Origin: Lachnospiraceae bacterium
Lineage (GTDB): Bacteria; Bacillota; Clostridia; Lachnospirales; Lachnospiraceae
NCBI GenBank assembly: GCA_016282915.1
Contig: JAEELW010000012.1
Location: forward strand, 1 to 56,449
Length of the DNA: 56,449 nucleotides
Reading direction: 5' to 3'
This document shows, in pieces, positions 9,987 to 17,621 of this stretch. The number at the start of each line of letters is the position of its first letter. Positions within the stretch are counted from its first letter, which is position 1. Below the pieces are notes generated by a model, which saw nothing but the letters and a program-made list of their open reading frames with translations, searched no databases and was not told the DNA's origin. Made by a program: the position numbers and the translations under genes.

Positions 9987-10011
9987 CCCCTTCGGCCGGA
10001 TATGATAAAAT
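9983..10011 (+). promoter_or_regulatory. Promoter for the papain-like gene (TTGACC, 17 bp, TAAAAT)
   Basis: -35 TTGACC at 9983-9988 overlaps the stop codon of the preceding gene; -10 TAAAAT lies at 10006-10011 with an ideal 17-base spacer. The predicted start near 10018 leaves a leader of about 47 bases. The second protease-like gene can thus be transcribed independently of the first. Confidence 0.7.
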
Positions 10012-10064
10012 ATCTTTTGTTTTCTTATGTAAAACAACCTGCGTTTTGAGGAGAACGAAGGGAC

Positions 10065-13000
10065 ATGATGACCAAGAACAGGACGTTGCTCGTCCGTTTA
10101 CTTATAACTGCGCTTCTTGCAGGGGAAGTGCTGCCTGTTTCGGCACAGGATGTGCCGTATCCTGCGGAGGATACTCCCGTTTCTGCGGGGGATCTTTCCA
10201 TGTCCGGAAACGGCTCGGCTTCTTCCGATGATACCGTTTCGGATAATGATGATACTCCCTCGGAAAACAGTCTGTCCGGTCCTCTTTTTGTGCCGGATTA
10301 TATCCCGGATCTGCAGGAAACGGCGGTGCTCGGGAACGGTCTTTCTTTTATCGGGACCGTAAATGCCGTGCTGGATGACAATCCTTCGCCGGAAAGCGGA
10401 CTGAGCCTGATCAGTCCGGAAGGCGCGGTGGCGGAAGATCCGGCTTATCCCTGCGATCACGAAAATGACTGGCTGGCATATTTTAATGAAAAACTTCCGC
10501 CAACACGGGATCAGAAGGACTATGCTGCCGGCTGGGCATATTCGGCAGTTGCGCTGGCGGAATTTTACGCGGCCGGCCATGGCCTCGGAAACAAAGATAC
10601 GGATCTGAGTGAAGCTCATCTGGCCGGCTGGAGCTATACGGACGGCACGGCATCCTTTGCCGCCGGAGACAGCGGTGACCGTATCGAGGAAACGGAGCGG
10701 GAACGCATTCCCGATAACGGCGGTAATTATCTCTTTGCTTCACAGACCCTGTGGCAGCGCGGCACGGTATCGGAGAGTGTGCTGCCTTCATCGTCTTTTC
10801 CCTCTTTATCGCAGGACGGTATCCTGAATGCGGAGAATGAGTATTCGGATGGGCTGTATCTGAAGAATGCCTATCATATTTCACTGAAGGATAATCCCAT
10901 GCTGGTACGCGGTGCCATCATCGCGAACGGTGCCGTCGGCGCTGCCATGGCCGATGAACAGAGCTGTATGAATGTCAGCTGCAATGCCTTTTTCTGCGGA
11001 AACAGTGAACGGCCCGCAGATCATGCTGTGGTACTTGTGGGCTGGGATGATGATTATCCGAAGGAGAATTTTTCGCCCGACGGGGAGTTCGTGCCCGCAG
11101 AGAACGGTGCCTGGCTGGTCCGCAGCAGCGGGAGTGAAAACAGCTGTGAAGCATATTCTTCCTATTTCTGGCTTTCCTATGAGGACCGTTCCCTTTGCGG
11201 GGCGTGGACCTTTGACCTGAGCGGGGAATATAACGGATATAACAGATATTATTACGATTCCCAGATCCATGATGCGGGCTATTACGGAGACTGGACCGGA
11301 GTCTGCGGCTATGCCAATGTATTCACGGTGGGCGGCAGCGGAAATGCTGCCAGGGAACGTCTGGAAGCGGTCAGCTTTGAAGTCTCTCTCCTGAAGAACG
11401 GGGGAGCGCCTTATACCGTGAAGATCTATAAGGATCTGGAGGGGACCTCGCCCTTATCCGGTACCCTTGTGGAGGAAGCTACGACCCGGGGGCGGATCTC
11501 CTACACCGGCAGCTATACGGTGAAGCTGAAAAAAGCGGTGAACTTAAACCGGGGAAGCCGCTACAGTGTTGTGATCTTCTTTGACGAGGCCGGTTCCTCC
11601 GTTGCCCTGGAGCACCGTTTCATGCGCGGGGAAGAGCGCAGCGTCAATGTCGGTGTCATGCAGGGGCAGAGCTTTGTTTCGTCCGACCGGAACAATTTCA
11701 GCGATGTGAAGGGCGATGATGACGAATTCGGCAATCTGGTGATCCGGGCGATGACCAGGGATATGCCGGATATTCCCTATCCGGTCGGCATGACCGTGGA
11801 GCCTGCGAGCCTGGTGCTTACGGGAGAGGATCAGACGCTGACCGCCACATTCTGGGATGAGGACGGCGAGACCATACCGGAACTGAAGCCTTTGTGGCGC
11901 AGCAGTAATACGAGAGTCGTTACGGTAGATGCCAACGGAAAACTGAAGGCGGTCAAAAACGGAAAGGCTGTGGTGACGGCGTCTTATGAAGGCTTTGGGG
12001 CCAGCTGCGTGGTGACGGTAAAGATCCCCCGCAGCGGACAGACTGCCATGCCTACCTGTGATGTGGAAGACGGGAGCGTCATCGACTACAGCAGAAAGAT
12101 CGGTCTGAGCTGTATCACCGAAGATGCAAAGATCTACTATACCACCGACGGGACGACGCCCACCGTGGAAAGTACCTTATATGATGACGCGAAAAAGATC
12201 AGCGTGGATCCGGATCTTGTGGGCAGTGTCCTGGTCCTGAAGGCGGTGGCCCAGACCGAAGAAATGAGTCTGAGCGAGGTGCTGACCCTCAGATTTACCA
12301 TAACTACCATAGGCCGGATACGTATCAGTACCAGCGGCAACGAAGCAAAGATCAGCAGCACGCGCGAGGGCGATCTGACACTGTATGCACAGCTGTATAT
12401 CGGTGAGGATGAGCAGATGCCCATGGACGGGTATCACTGGAGTGTTGACGATGAGAAAGTGATCACACTGGGAGAAACGGCGGGCGAAAACGCTTCCGCG
12501 ATCCGCCTGAAGGGCCTGGCAAACGGCACGGCAAAGGTATGTGTCAGCGCAGACGATGCTCTGGGCGAACGGGTGAGCGCTTTTATCACCATCAGCGTGG
12601 AGATCCCGCAGACAGCAGCTCCGACCTGCGCGCCTCCCGGCGGGCTTACCGTGAAAGCGGAGCAGAAAATAAGCTTAAAGAGCCTTTCTTCCGGTGCAAA
12701 GATCTGGTACACCCTGGACGGGAGCCGTCCGGTACCCGGAGAAAGCTTTGAATATACGGCGCCGTTTACGATCGGGGAAGCATATGCGGGAAAGCAGCTC
12801 CTGATCCGCTGCATCGCCTGTAAGGAAGGGATACTTCCGAGCAGGATCGTGACTTTCTGCTTTTCCGTACTGCGCGGGGAGACCGGGGGGGTATCGCCCA
12901 TGGATCCGCTGCCGCAGGCACCGGAGCTGGAAGACAGTACCCTGTATCTCATCAAAGGACAGAAGCTTTCCGTTGATAATTCTTATTGCAGCTCGGATAA

Positions 13001-14111
13001 AAAGCTGGTCTCCGTGAAAAAGGGCGTGGCCAGCGTAAAAAACACCGGTATGGTCTGGCTGGGACCGGAGGAAAACTATGATGCGGATCCGGCTAAACGG
13101 GGGACCGGCTTTACCGTAGTCATCTGTAAGGCAAAACTCCTGGACCGGAGCCTTAAGCTTGTTGCGGGTGAAAGCGGCAGCATGCGGCTGGACCTGGAAG
13201 GTTATGAGGAACATTTTGACAATATCCTGTGGCTGAGCAGCAATGAAGAAGTGGCTGTCGTGGAGGATGGGCAGGTAAGGGCGCTTTCTGCAGGAAGCGC
13301 CGTCATCACCGCCTGGGTGAACGGCAGGGCGCTGAAAGGGAAAGTGGTCGTGAAAGATACGGAAAAGCTTTCACTTCCGGTCTATGGACTGAGCGCTGAA
13401 CTTGTGCTGAACCCGATGCAGAGCCTGCAGCTGAAATCGCGTGCCTTTGATTTCAAAAAGGCGCTCTGGCCGGAACTTCAGGAAGTATATAATAATGCCG
13501 GCCGGCTCATCGCCTATACGGACGATGTGGTCTATATCACCACCGGAGGAAAGCTCACGGCCATCGGTTCCGGGACTTCTTCGCTTAAAGCTGTGGATGC
13601 AAAGGATCCTTCCCGTGAATATACGCTTGATATCTGCGTTAAAGAGCCTGTGGAACGTACGATCCGGCTTCATCCCGGAGAGAGCAGGAAGCTGAGATTC
13701 TATAAAGTGAAGAGCGAAGAGCTGGTCTGGGATGTGCCTGAGAATGTGACGGTTGAAAGATCGAAGCTTAGCGTACAGGAGAGCGGCGAGTATGAGCTGC
13801 ATGCTCATTACCGGCCTTTTGGCCGCGGCGGTTTCGATTACAGCCTGCGTCTGCAGGTGAGCGAGCCGCAGCTGCAGACAGATGAAAAGCTCGTATTGTC
13901 CGGAAATAAATATGTTCTGAACCTGGGAAAGGGCGAGAACTATGAACTGCGCTGGAACGCTTTTGTTTATCAGAAGCCGCTCTGGAGCTCATCCTCACGG
14001 AAAGTCTTTGTCGATGAATACGGAAGGATAAGGGCGGAGCAGAACGGGAAAGCCGTATTGAAAACAAAGGTGCACGGGCGTACGGTGAAGATCACCGTAC
14101 GTGTAGAATAA
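10065..14111 (+). CDS. Secreted papain-like (C1) pseudopeptidase with lectin-like, Ig-like and chitobiase-type domains
   Basis: 1348 residues. Signal peptide (to about residue 28), an Asp/Ser-rich linker with SGN/SEN motifs, then a C1A-type domain (about 145-370). Its first signature reads PPTRDQKDYAAGWAYSA: the oxyanion Gln is kept, but Gly156 sits exactly where the nucleophile Cys belongs (Q+6, before Trp). The His motif DHAVVLVGWDDD is kept (His320). The Asn motif, normally KNSWG, reads RSSGS (Ser354). Catalysis by the papain mechanism is therefore ruled out unless another residue substitutes. A lectin-like domain common in clostridial C1 proteins follows (about 390-560), then Ig-like group-2 units and two chitobiase-C-terminal-type modules (YYTTDGTTPT, WYTLDGSRPV). 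It has its own promoter, lacks a recognisable wall anchor, and ends 48 bases before the M3 gene. Confidence 0.83.
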   Translation: MMTKNRTLLVRLLITALLAGEVLPVSAQDVPYPAEDTPVSAGDLSMSGNGSASSDDTVSDNDDTPSENSLSGPLFVPDYIPDLQETAVLGNGLSFIGTVNAVLDDNPSPESGLSLISPEGAVAEDPAYPCDHENDWLAYFNEKLPPTRDQKDYAAGWAYSAVALAEFYAAGHGLGNKDTDLSEAHLAGWSYTDGTASFAAGDSGDRIEETERERIPDNGGNYLFASQTLWQRGTVSESVLPSSSFPSLSQDGILNAENEYSDGLYLKNAYHISLKDNPMLVRGAIIANGAVGAAMADEQSCMNVSCNAFFCGNSERPADHAVVLVGWDDDYPKENFSPDGEFVPAENGAWLVRSSGSENSCEAYSSYFWLSYEDRSLCGAWTFDLSGEYNGYNRYYYDSQIHDAGYYGDWTGVCGYANVFTVGGSGNAARERLEAVSFEVSLLKNGGAPYTVKIYKDLEGTSPLSGTLVEEATTRGRISYTGSYTVKLKKAVNLNRGSRYSVVIFFDEAGSSVALEHRFMRGEERSVNVGVMQGQSFVSSDRNNFSDVKGDDDEFGNLVIRAMTRDMPDIPYPVGMTVEPASLVLTGEDQTLTATFWDEDGETIPELKPLWRSSNTRVVTVDANGKLKAVKNGKAVVTASYEGFGASCVVTVKIPRSGQTAMPTCDVEDGSVIDYSRKIGLSCITEDAKIYYTTDGTTPTVESTLYDDAKKISVDPDLVGSVLVLKAVAQTEEMSLSEVLTLRFTITTIGRIRISTSGNEAKISSTREGDLTLYAQLYIGEDEQMPMDGYHWSVDDEKVITLGETAGENASAIRLKGLANGTAKVCVSADDALGERVSAFITISVEIPQTAAPTCAPPGGLTVKAEQKISLKSLSSGAKIWYTLDGSRPVPGESFEYTAPFTIGEAYAGKQLLIRCIACKEGILPSRIVTFCFSVLRGETGGVSPMDPLPQAPELEDSTLYLIKGQKLSVDNSYCSSDKKLVSVKKGVASVKNTGMVWLGPEENYDADPAKRGTGFTVVICKAKLLDRSLKLVAGESGSMRLDLEGYEEHFDNILWLSSNEEVAVVEDGQVRALSAGSAVITAWVNGRALKGKVVVKDTEKLSLPVYGLSAELVLNPMQSLQLKSRAFDFKKALWPELQEVYNNAGRLIAYTDDVVYITTGGKLTAIGSGTSSLKAVDAKDPSREYTLDICVKEPVERTIRLHPGESRKLRFYKVKSEELVWDVPENVTVERSKLSVQESGEYELHAHYRPFGRGGFDYSLRLQVSEPQLQTDEKLVLSGNKYVLNLGKGENYELRWNAFVYQKPLWSSSSRKVFVDEYGRIRAEQNGKAVLKTKVHGRTVKITVRVE

Positions 14112-14159
14112 AGAAGCGGAATGTGTTTGGGATCATTCTGCGGAAAAAGGAAAAAAACG

Positions 14160-17100
14160 ATGAAAAGAAAAAAACATGTATTCAAAAAGGCGATCGCAAT
14201 GGGATTGCTGGTCTTTCTGCTGCCGGGACGCTATGTTTCGGCGGGGGATCATGACGGCGTACTCGTGGATCATGTGGATCATTCGGATAAGGATTTTTCC
14301 GAGTACCAGTATGAGCATATGGACGGCAAGGATTTTGATGCGATCATCGCCCCGCTGGACGGGATCGTGGATGATACGTCCAACGCCGACCAGGTGCTGG
14401 AGATCATCATCGCCATGGAGGATTACTGCAACAAGCTGAATGCCAACAGTACCATCGCGCATATCCATGGCGACCTTGTGGCCGATGATGCCTACTGGGA
14501 TGATGAACTGAAATACAGCTCCGAACTGTATACCGATGTGGCCGATAAGGTAATGCAGTGTTACCGGACCATAGCCACATCTGCCAACAGCGATGTGCTG
14601 CATGATCGTATCGATGATGATGACGACTGGCAGGATATCCTGGATTATCAGGATATGACGCAGGAGCAGAAGGATCTGAGGGCGAAGGAAACGGATCTGG
14701 AGCTGCAGTACGACATCATCTATAATAAGGAATTCAAGGCTTCCGTAGGCGGCAAGGATTATACGGAAGACGAGCTTTCGGATGCCTACGGTCAGGGTAC
14801 CATCACCAGAGATGAATATATGCAGGGATTGTCCGTGATCCTTCAGGACAGAAATATAGAGCTCGGCAATCTTTTTCTTGATATGGTGGATGTCCGCAGC
14901 AAACTTGCATTGAGCTACGGCTATTCCAATTATGCGGACTGGATGTATGAAGAGGGGTATGAGAGGGATTATAAATTCAAGGATATGGCAGACTACCGTC
15001 AGGGGGTCAAGGATCATCTCGTCCCGCTGCAGGATACGCTCATCATGCAGATGTTCGGATATAATTATTCGGATGTCCAGGCCATGAGTTCGGTCCCGAT
15101 GACACCGAGTGAGGGTAAGCGGCTTCTGCGTAAACACCTGCCGGAGATCTCGAACGATATGCTGGTCTCGCTGGATTATATGGAAGCGCACAGCCTCATT
15201 GATATGGAGCAGAGCAAAGACAAGGCTCCCGGGGCCTATACGACCTCCATCAGCGGCGAGTATAATGCACCTTTTCTGTATATCTGTGCGGACGGTACGA
15301 TCATGGATCTGCATACACTGGTACACGAATTCGGGCATTATAACCAGATGTATTACATGAGCGAGGACGCCTGGTATTACGGTTCCGGTAATCTGGATCT
15401 GGCGGAGATCCATTCCCAGGGGCTGGAGATGCTTTTCATGGATTATTCGCAGGATCTTTACGGCCAGTACGCGGATACCATGAATCTCTATTCTCTGTAT
15501 AATATGTGCTATTCAGCCATTGAGGGTGTAAAAGAGGATGATTTCCAGTACAGGGTCTACAGCAACGCCAGCGGTCTGACGCTGGATGATCTCAATCAGA
15601 TGTATTATGACTGTTGTGTGGAATATGGCGGGCAGTACGCAACGCTGCTCAGTAACAGCATGACGCTTTCGGGTGAAGGCTATCTGCCGCAGGGCGTCTG
15701 CCTGGACTGGGTGCAGATCCCCCATACCTTCCAGTCGCCGCTCTATTATATCAGTTATTCCACTTCGGTCGCTGCGGTATTTGAACTCTTTGACTGTATA
15801 TTAAACGACCGGGATGAAGGGATCGATATCTATCTGAAGCTTGTGAGTGAGGGAACGGAAGGAGAGTTCCAGGAAACTCTGGTAAATGCGGGGATGAACA
15901 ATCCCATCGCAAATCCCCGCTTTGAAGTGTATGCTTCCGATATCCTCTATTATGCGGGACTGGCGGATACACGTATCGTCGATGATTCCTGGAGAAACGA
16001 CGGTTCGGATCCCCAGGGCTCCGTGGATCCGGATACCGATCCGGATAAGGAAGTAAAGCCCGAGCCGCCGGAAGATCCGGATTACAGTTGGACGGATGAT
16101 GATATAGAGCTGGCTTCAGACGTGGATATGCCGGGCTGGACAAAGATCTGTCTGATCATCGTTGGCGTACTTGTGGCTTTGGGACTGGTCCTGCTTATTA
16201 TCATGATCGTAAAGCGCTCCTCGGCAAAGAAAAAGGGCTCGGCACCGCATACGGTGACCCGGAAGGGAAAGGGATCCGGCGGGATCAGTCTCTCAAATGC
16301 GATCCGTCCCGGTCCGCCCAGACCCGGAGTGCCGCTGAATATGCAGCCGGGGATGTACCGGCAGGGTATGCCTATGCCGCCGCAGTATATGCAGGGAGCT
16401 TATGCGGCAAATGCCACGCCGAATCCGTTCATGCCCGGAGGAACCGGTATGCAGGTGAATCCGTATATGCATAATGCTGCTGTTCTGCAGCAGCAGGCGG
16501 CATATATGCAGAACATGCAGATGAACGCCGGCCAGGCGATACCGAACATGCAGATGAACGCCGGCCAGGCGATGCCGAACATGCAGATGAATGCCGGCCA
16601 GGCAGTGCCGAATATGCAGATGAACGCCGCCCAGGCAACGCCGAACATGCAGATGAACGCCGCCCAGGCAGCCCCGAACATGCAGCTAAATGCCGGCCAG
16701 GCCGCGCCGAATATGCAGATGAACGCAGGCCAGGCAGCCCCGGATATGCAGGTAAATGCCGCACAGGCTGCGGCGGAGCTGCAGGAAAACGCAGCGCAGG
16801 CTGCAGCGGAGGTAAAGGAGAACGCCGCGCAGCAGTCCGTGGAAGTGCAGGCGAACGCCGCACAGCCGGCTGCGGATGTGCAGATGAACGCAGGTCAGGC
16901 CGCGCCGAACATGCAGATGAACGCCGCACAGGCAGCGCCGAATATGCAGGGCAGTCCGTATATGCAGGGAAATCTGAACATGCAGGGAAATCCGAACATG
17001 CAGGGCAGTCCGTATATGCAGAGAAATCCGAACATGCAGGGCAACCCGTATATGCAGGGAAATCCGTATATGCAGGGCAACCCGTATATGCAGGGAAATC

Positions 17101-17519
17101 CGTATATGCAGGGCAATCCGTACATGCAGGGCAATCCGTATATGCAGGGCAATCCGTATATGCAGGGCAACCCGGCTGCACAGTCCGGGCAGGAAGGACC
17201 GACAGGGCCGCTTTCAGCGGAAGCACCGCAGCCTCTCGGGCCGTCGCCTTCCATTTCGGAGGGAAGTGCTGACAGCGCTTCCGTGACGACACACACGGGA
17301 CCCTCCGATGCCGGAAGCCTCGGACCTGTCACGTATGATAAAGCTGCGGATCTTTCTCGGGAGGAACCGGGGGATCTGGGGCCTTCGATCCTTGAGCGTG
17401 AAGCACCGAAGGCGCTCGGACCCAGTGAGGCTGTACGGCCCCATACTGCTCCGAATCCCTTCCTTCAGAAGCTGGAAGAGATGAAAGAACAGGGAGATGA
17501 CGAAAGTGATGGCGTATAA
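14160..17519 (+). CDS. Membrane-anchored M3-family zinc metallopeptidase with a repetitive cytoplasmic tail
   Basis: 1119 residues from the ATG at 14160, chosen over the ATG at 14121 because it begins the KRKKHVFKKA signal peptide and follows a GGAAAAAGG stretch. The catalytic domain is oligoendopeptidase-like: zinc motif H389-EFG-H393, third ligand Glu416 in LAEIHSQGLE, and a late IPHTFQSPLYYISY segment matching the His/Tyr substrate-stabilising region of PepF-type enzymes, so activity is expected. A Pro/Asp-rich linker leads to one membrane helix (about 661-687) with a basic stop-transfer (VKRSSAKKK). The catalytic domain should thus face outside and about 430 residues lie inside. The tail is Met/Gln/Asn/Ala-rich: 13 eleven-residue units (785-930), 13 six-residue units (931-1008), then an acidic end with several LGP motifs. 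A tail of this kind is unusual for the family. Confidence 0.85.
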   Translation: MKRKKHVFKKAIAMGLLVFLLPGRYVSAGDHDGVLVDHVDHSDKDFSEYQYEHMDGKDFDAIIAPLDGIVDDTSNADQVLEIIIAMEDYCNKLNANSTIAHIHGDLVADDAYWDDELKYSSELYTDVADKVMQCYRTIATSANSDVLHDRIDDDDDWQDILDYQDMTQEQKDLRAKETDLELQYDIIYNKEFKASVGGKDYTEDELSDAYGQGTITRDEYMQGLSVILQDRNIELGNLFLDMVDVRSKLALSYGYSNYADWMYEEGYERDYKFKDMADYRQGVKDHLVPLQDTLIMQMFGYNYSDVQAMSSVPMTPSEGKRLLRKHLPEISNDMLVSLDYMEAHSLIDMEQSKDKAPGAYTTSISGEYNAPFLYICADGTIMDLHTLVHEFGHYNQMYYMSEDAWYYGSGNLDLAEIHSQGLEMLFMDYSQDLYGQYADTMNLYSLYNMCYSAIEGVKEDDFQYRVYSNASGLTLDDLNQMYYDCCVEYGGQYATLLSNSMTLSGEGYLPQGVCLDWVQIPHTFQSPLYYISYSTSVAAVFELFDCILNDRDEGIDIYLKLVSEGTEGEFQETLVNAGMNNPIANPRFEVYASDILYYAGLADTRIVDDSWRNDGSDPQGSVDPDTDPDKEVKPEPPEDPDYSWTDDDIELASDVDMPGWTKICLIIVGVLVALGLVLLIIMIVKRSSAKKKGSAPHTVTRKGKGSGGISLSNAIRPGPPRPGVPLNMQPGMYRQGMPMPPQYMQGAYAANATPNPFMPGGTGMQVNPYMHNAAVLQQQAAYMQNMQMNAGQAIPNMQMNAGQAMPNMQMNAGQAVPNMQMNAAQATPNMQMNAAQAAPNMQLNAGQAAPNMQMNAGQAAPDMQVNAAQAAAELQENAAQAAAEVKENAAQQSVEVQANAAQPAADVQMNAGQAAPNMQMNAAQAAPNMQGSPYMQGNLNMQGNPNMQGSPYMQRNPNMQGNPYMQGNPYMQGNPYMQGNPYMQGNPYMQGNPYMQGNPYMQGNPAAQSGQEGPTGPLSAEAPQPLGPSPSISEGSADSASVTTHTGPSDAGSLGPVTYDKAADLSREEPGDLGPSILEREAPKALGPSEAVRPHTAPNPFLQKLEEMKEQGDDESDGV
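16512..16949 (+). repeat. 33-bp in-frame tandem repeats (about 13 copies)
   Basis: Thirteen successive 33-base units plus 9 bases encode variants of N-M-Q-M-N-A-G-Q-A-x-P in the cytoplasmic tail of the M3 protein. Early and late copies are nearly identical in DNA, while middle copies (16750-16880) have drifted to AAELQENAAQ-type units. Unit length is a multiple of three, so slippage would change tail length without breaking the frame. Confidence 0.95.
16950..17183 (+). repeat. 18-bp in-frame tandem repeats (13 copies)
   Basis: Thirteen units of 18 bases encode GNPYMQ and variants (GSPYMQ, GNPNMQ, RNPNMQ, GNPAAQ), directly following the 33-bp array. Seven consecutive GNPYMQ copies are almost identical at DNA level, which points to recent expansion. 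Confidence 0.95.
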
Positions 17520-17621
17520 AGACTGCCCCGGAAGCAGTGAAGACACCGAAACTGCGAAATGACAGTCAGAGCCGGAGGATATGGTTTAAGCAGAAAAGAA
17601 AAAAACACAAGTGAGGAGAAT

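Noticed and set aside
14133-15413. 426-codon minus-strand open frame opposite the M3 gene
   Set aside because: No domain, His/Ile-rich composition typical of reverse-complement coding; the + strand frame has a full zinc peptidase.
16950-17183. Possible CRISPR array
   Set aside because: 18-bp units follow each other without spacers, are in frame inside a coding region, and no cas gene is present.
16429-17292. Minus-strand frames encoding Tyr/Cys/Pro-rich repeats
   Set aside because: They are only the reverse reading of the 33-bp and 18-bp tandem repeats of the M3 tail; no start signals.
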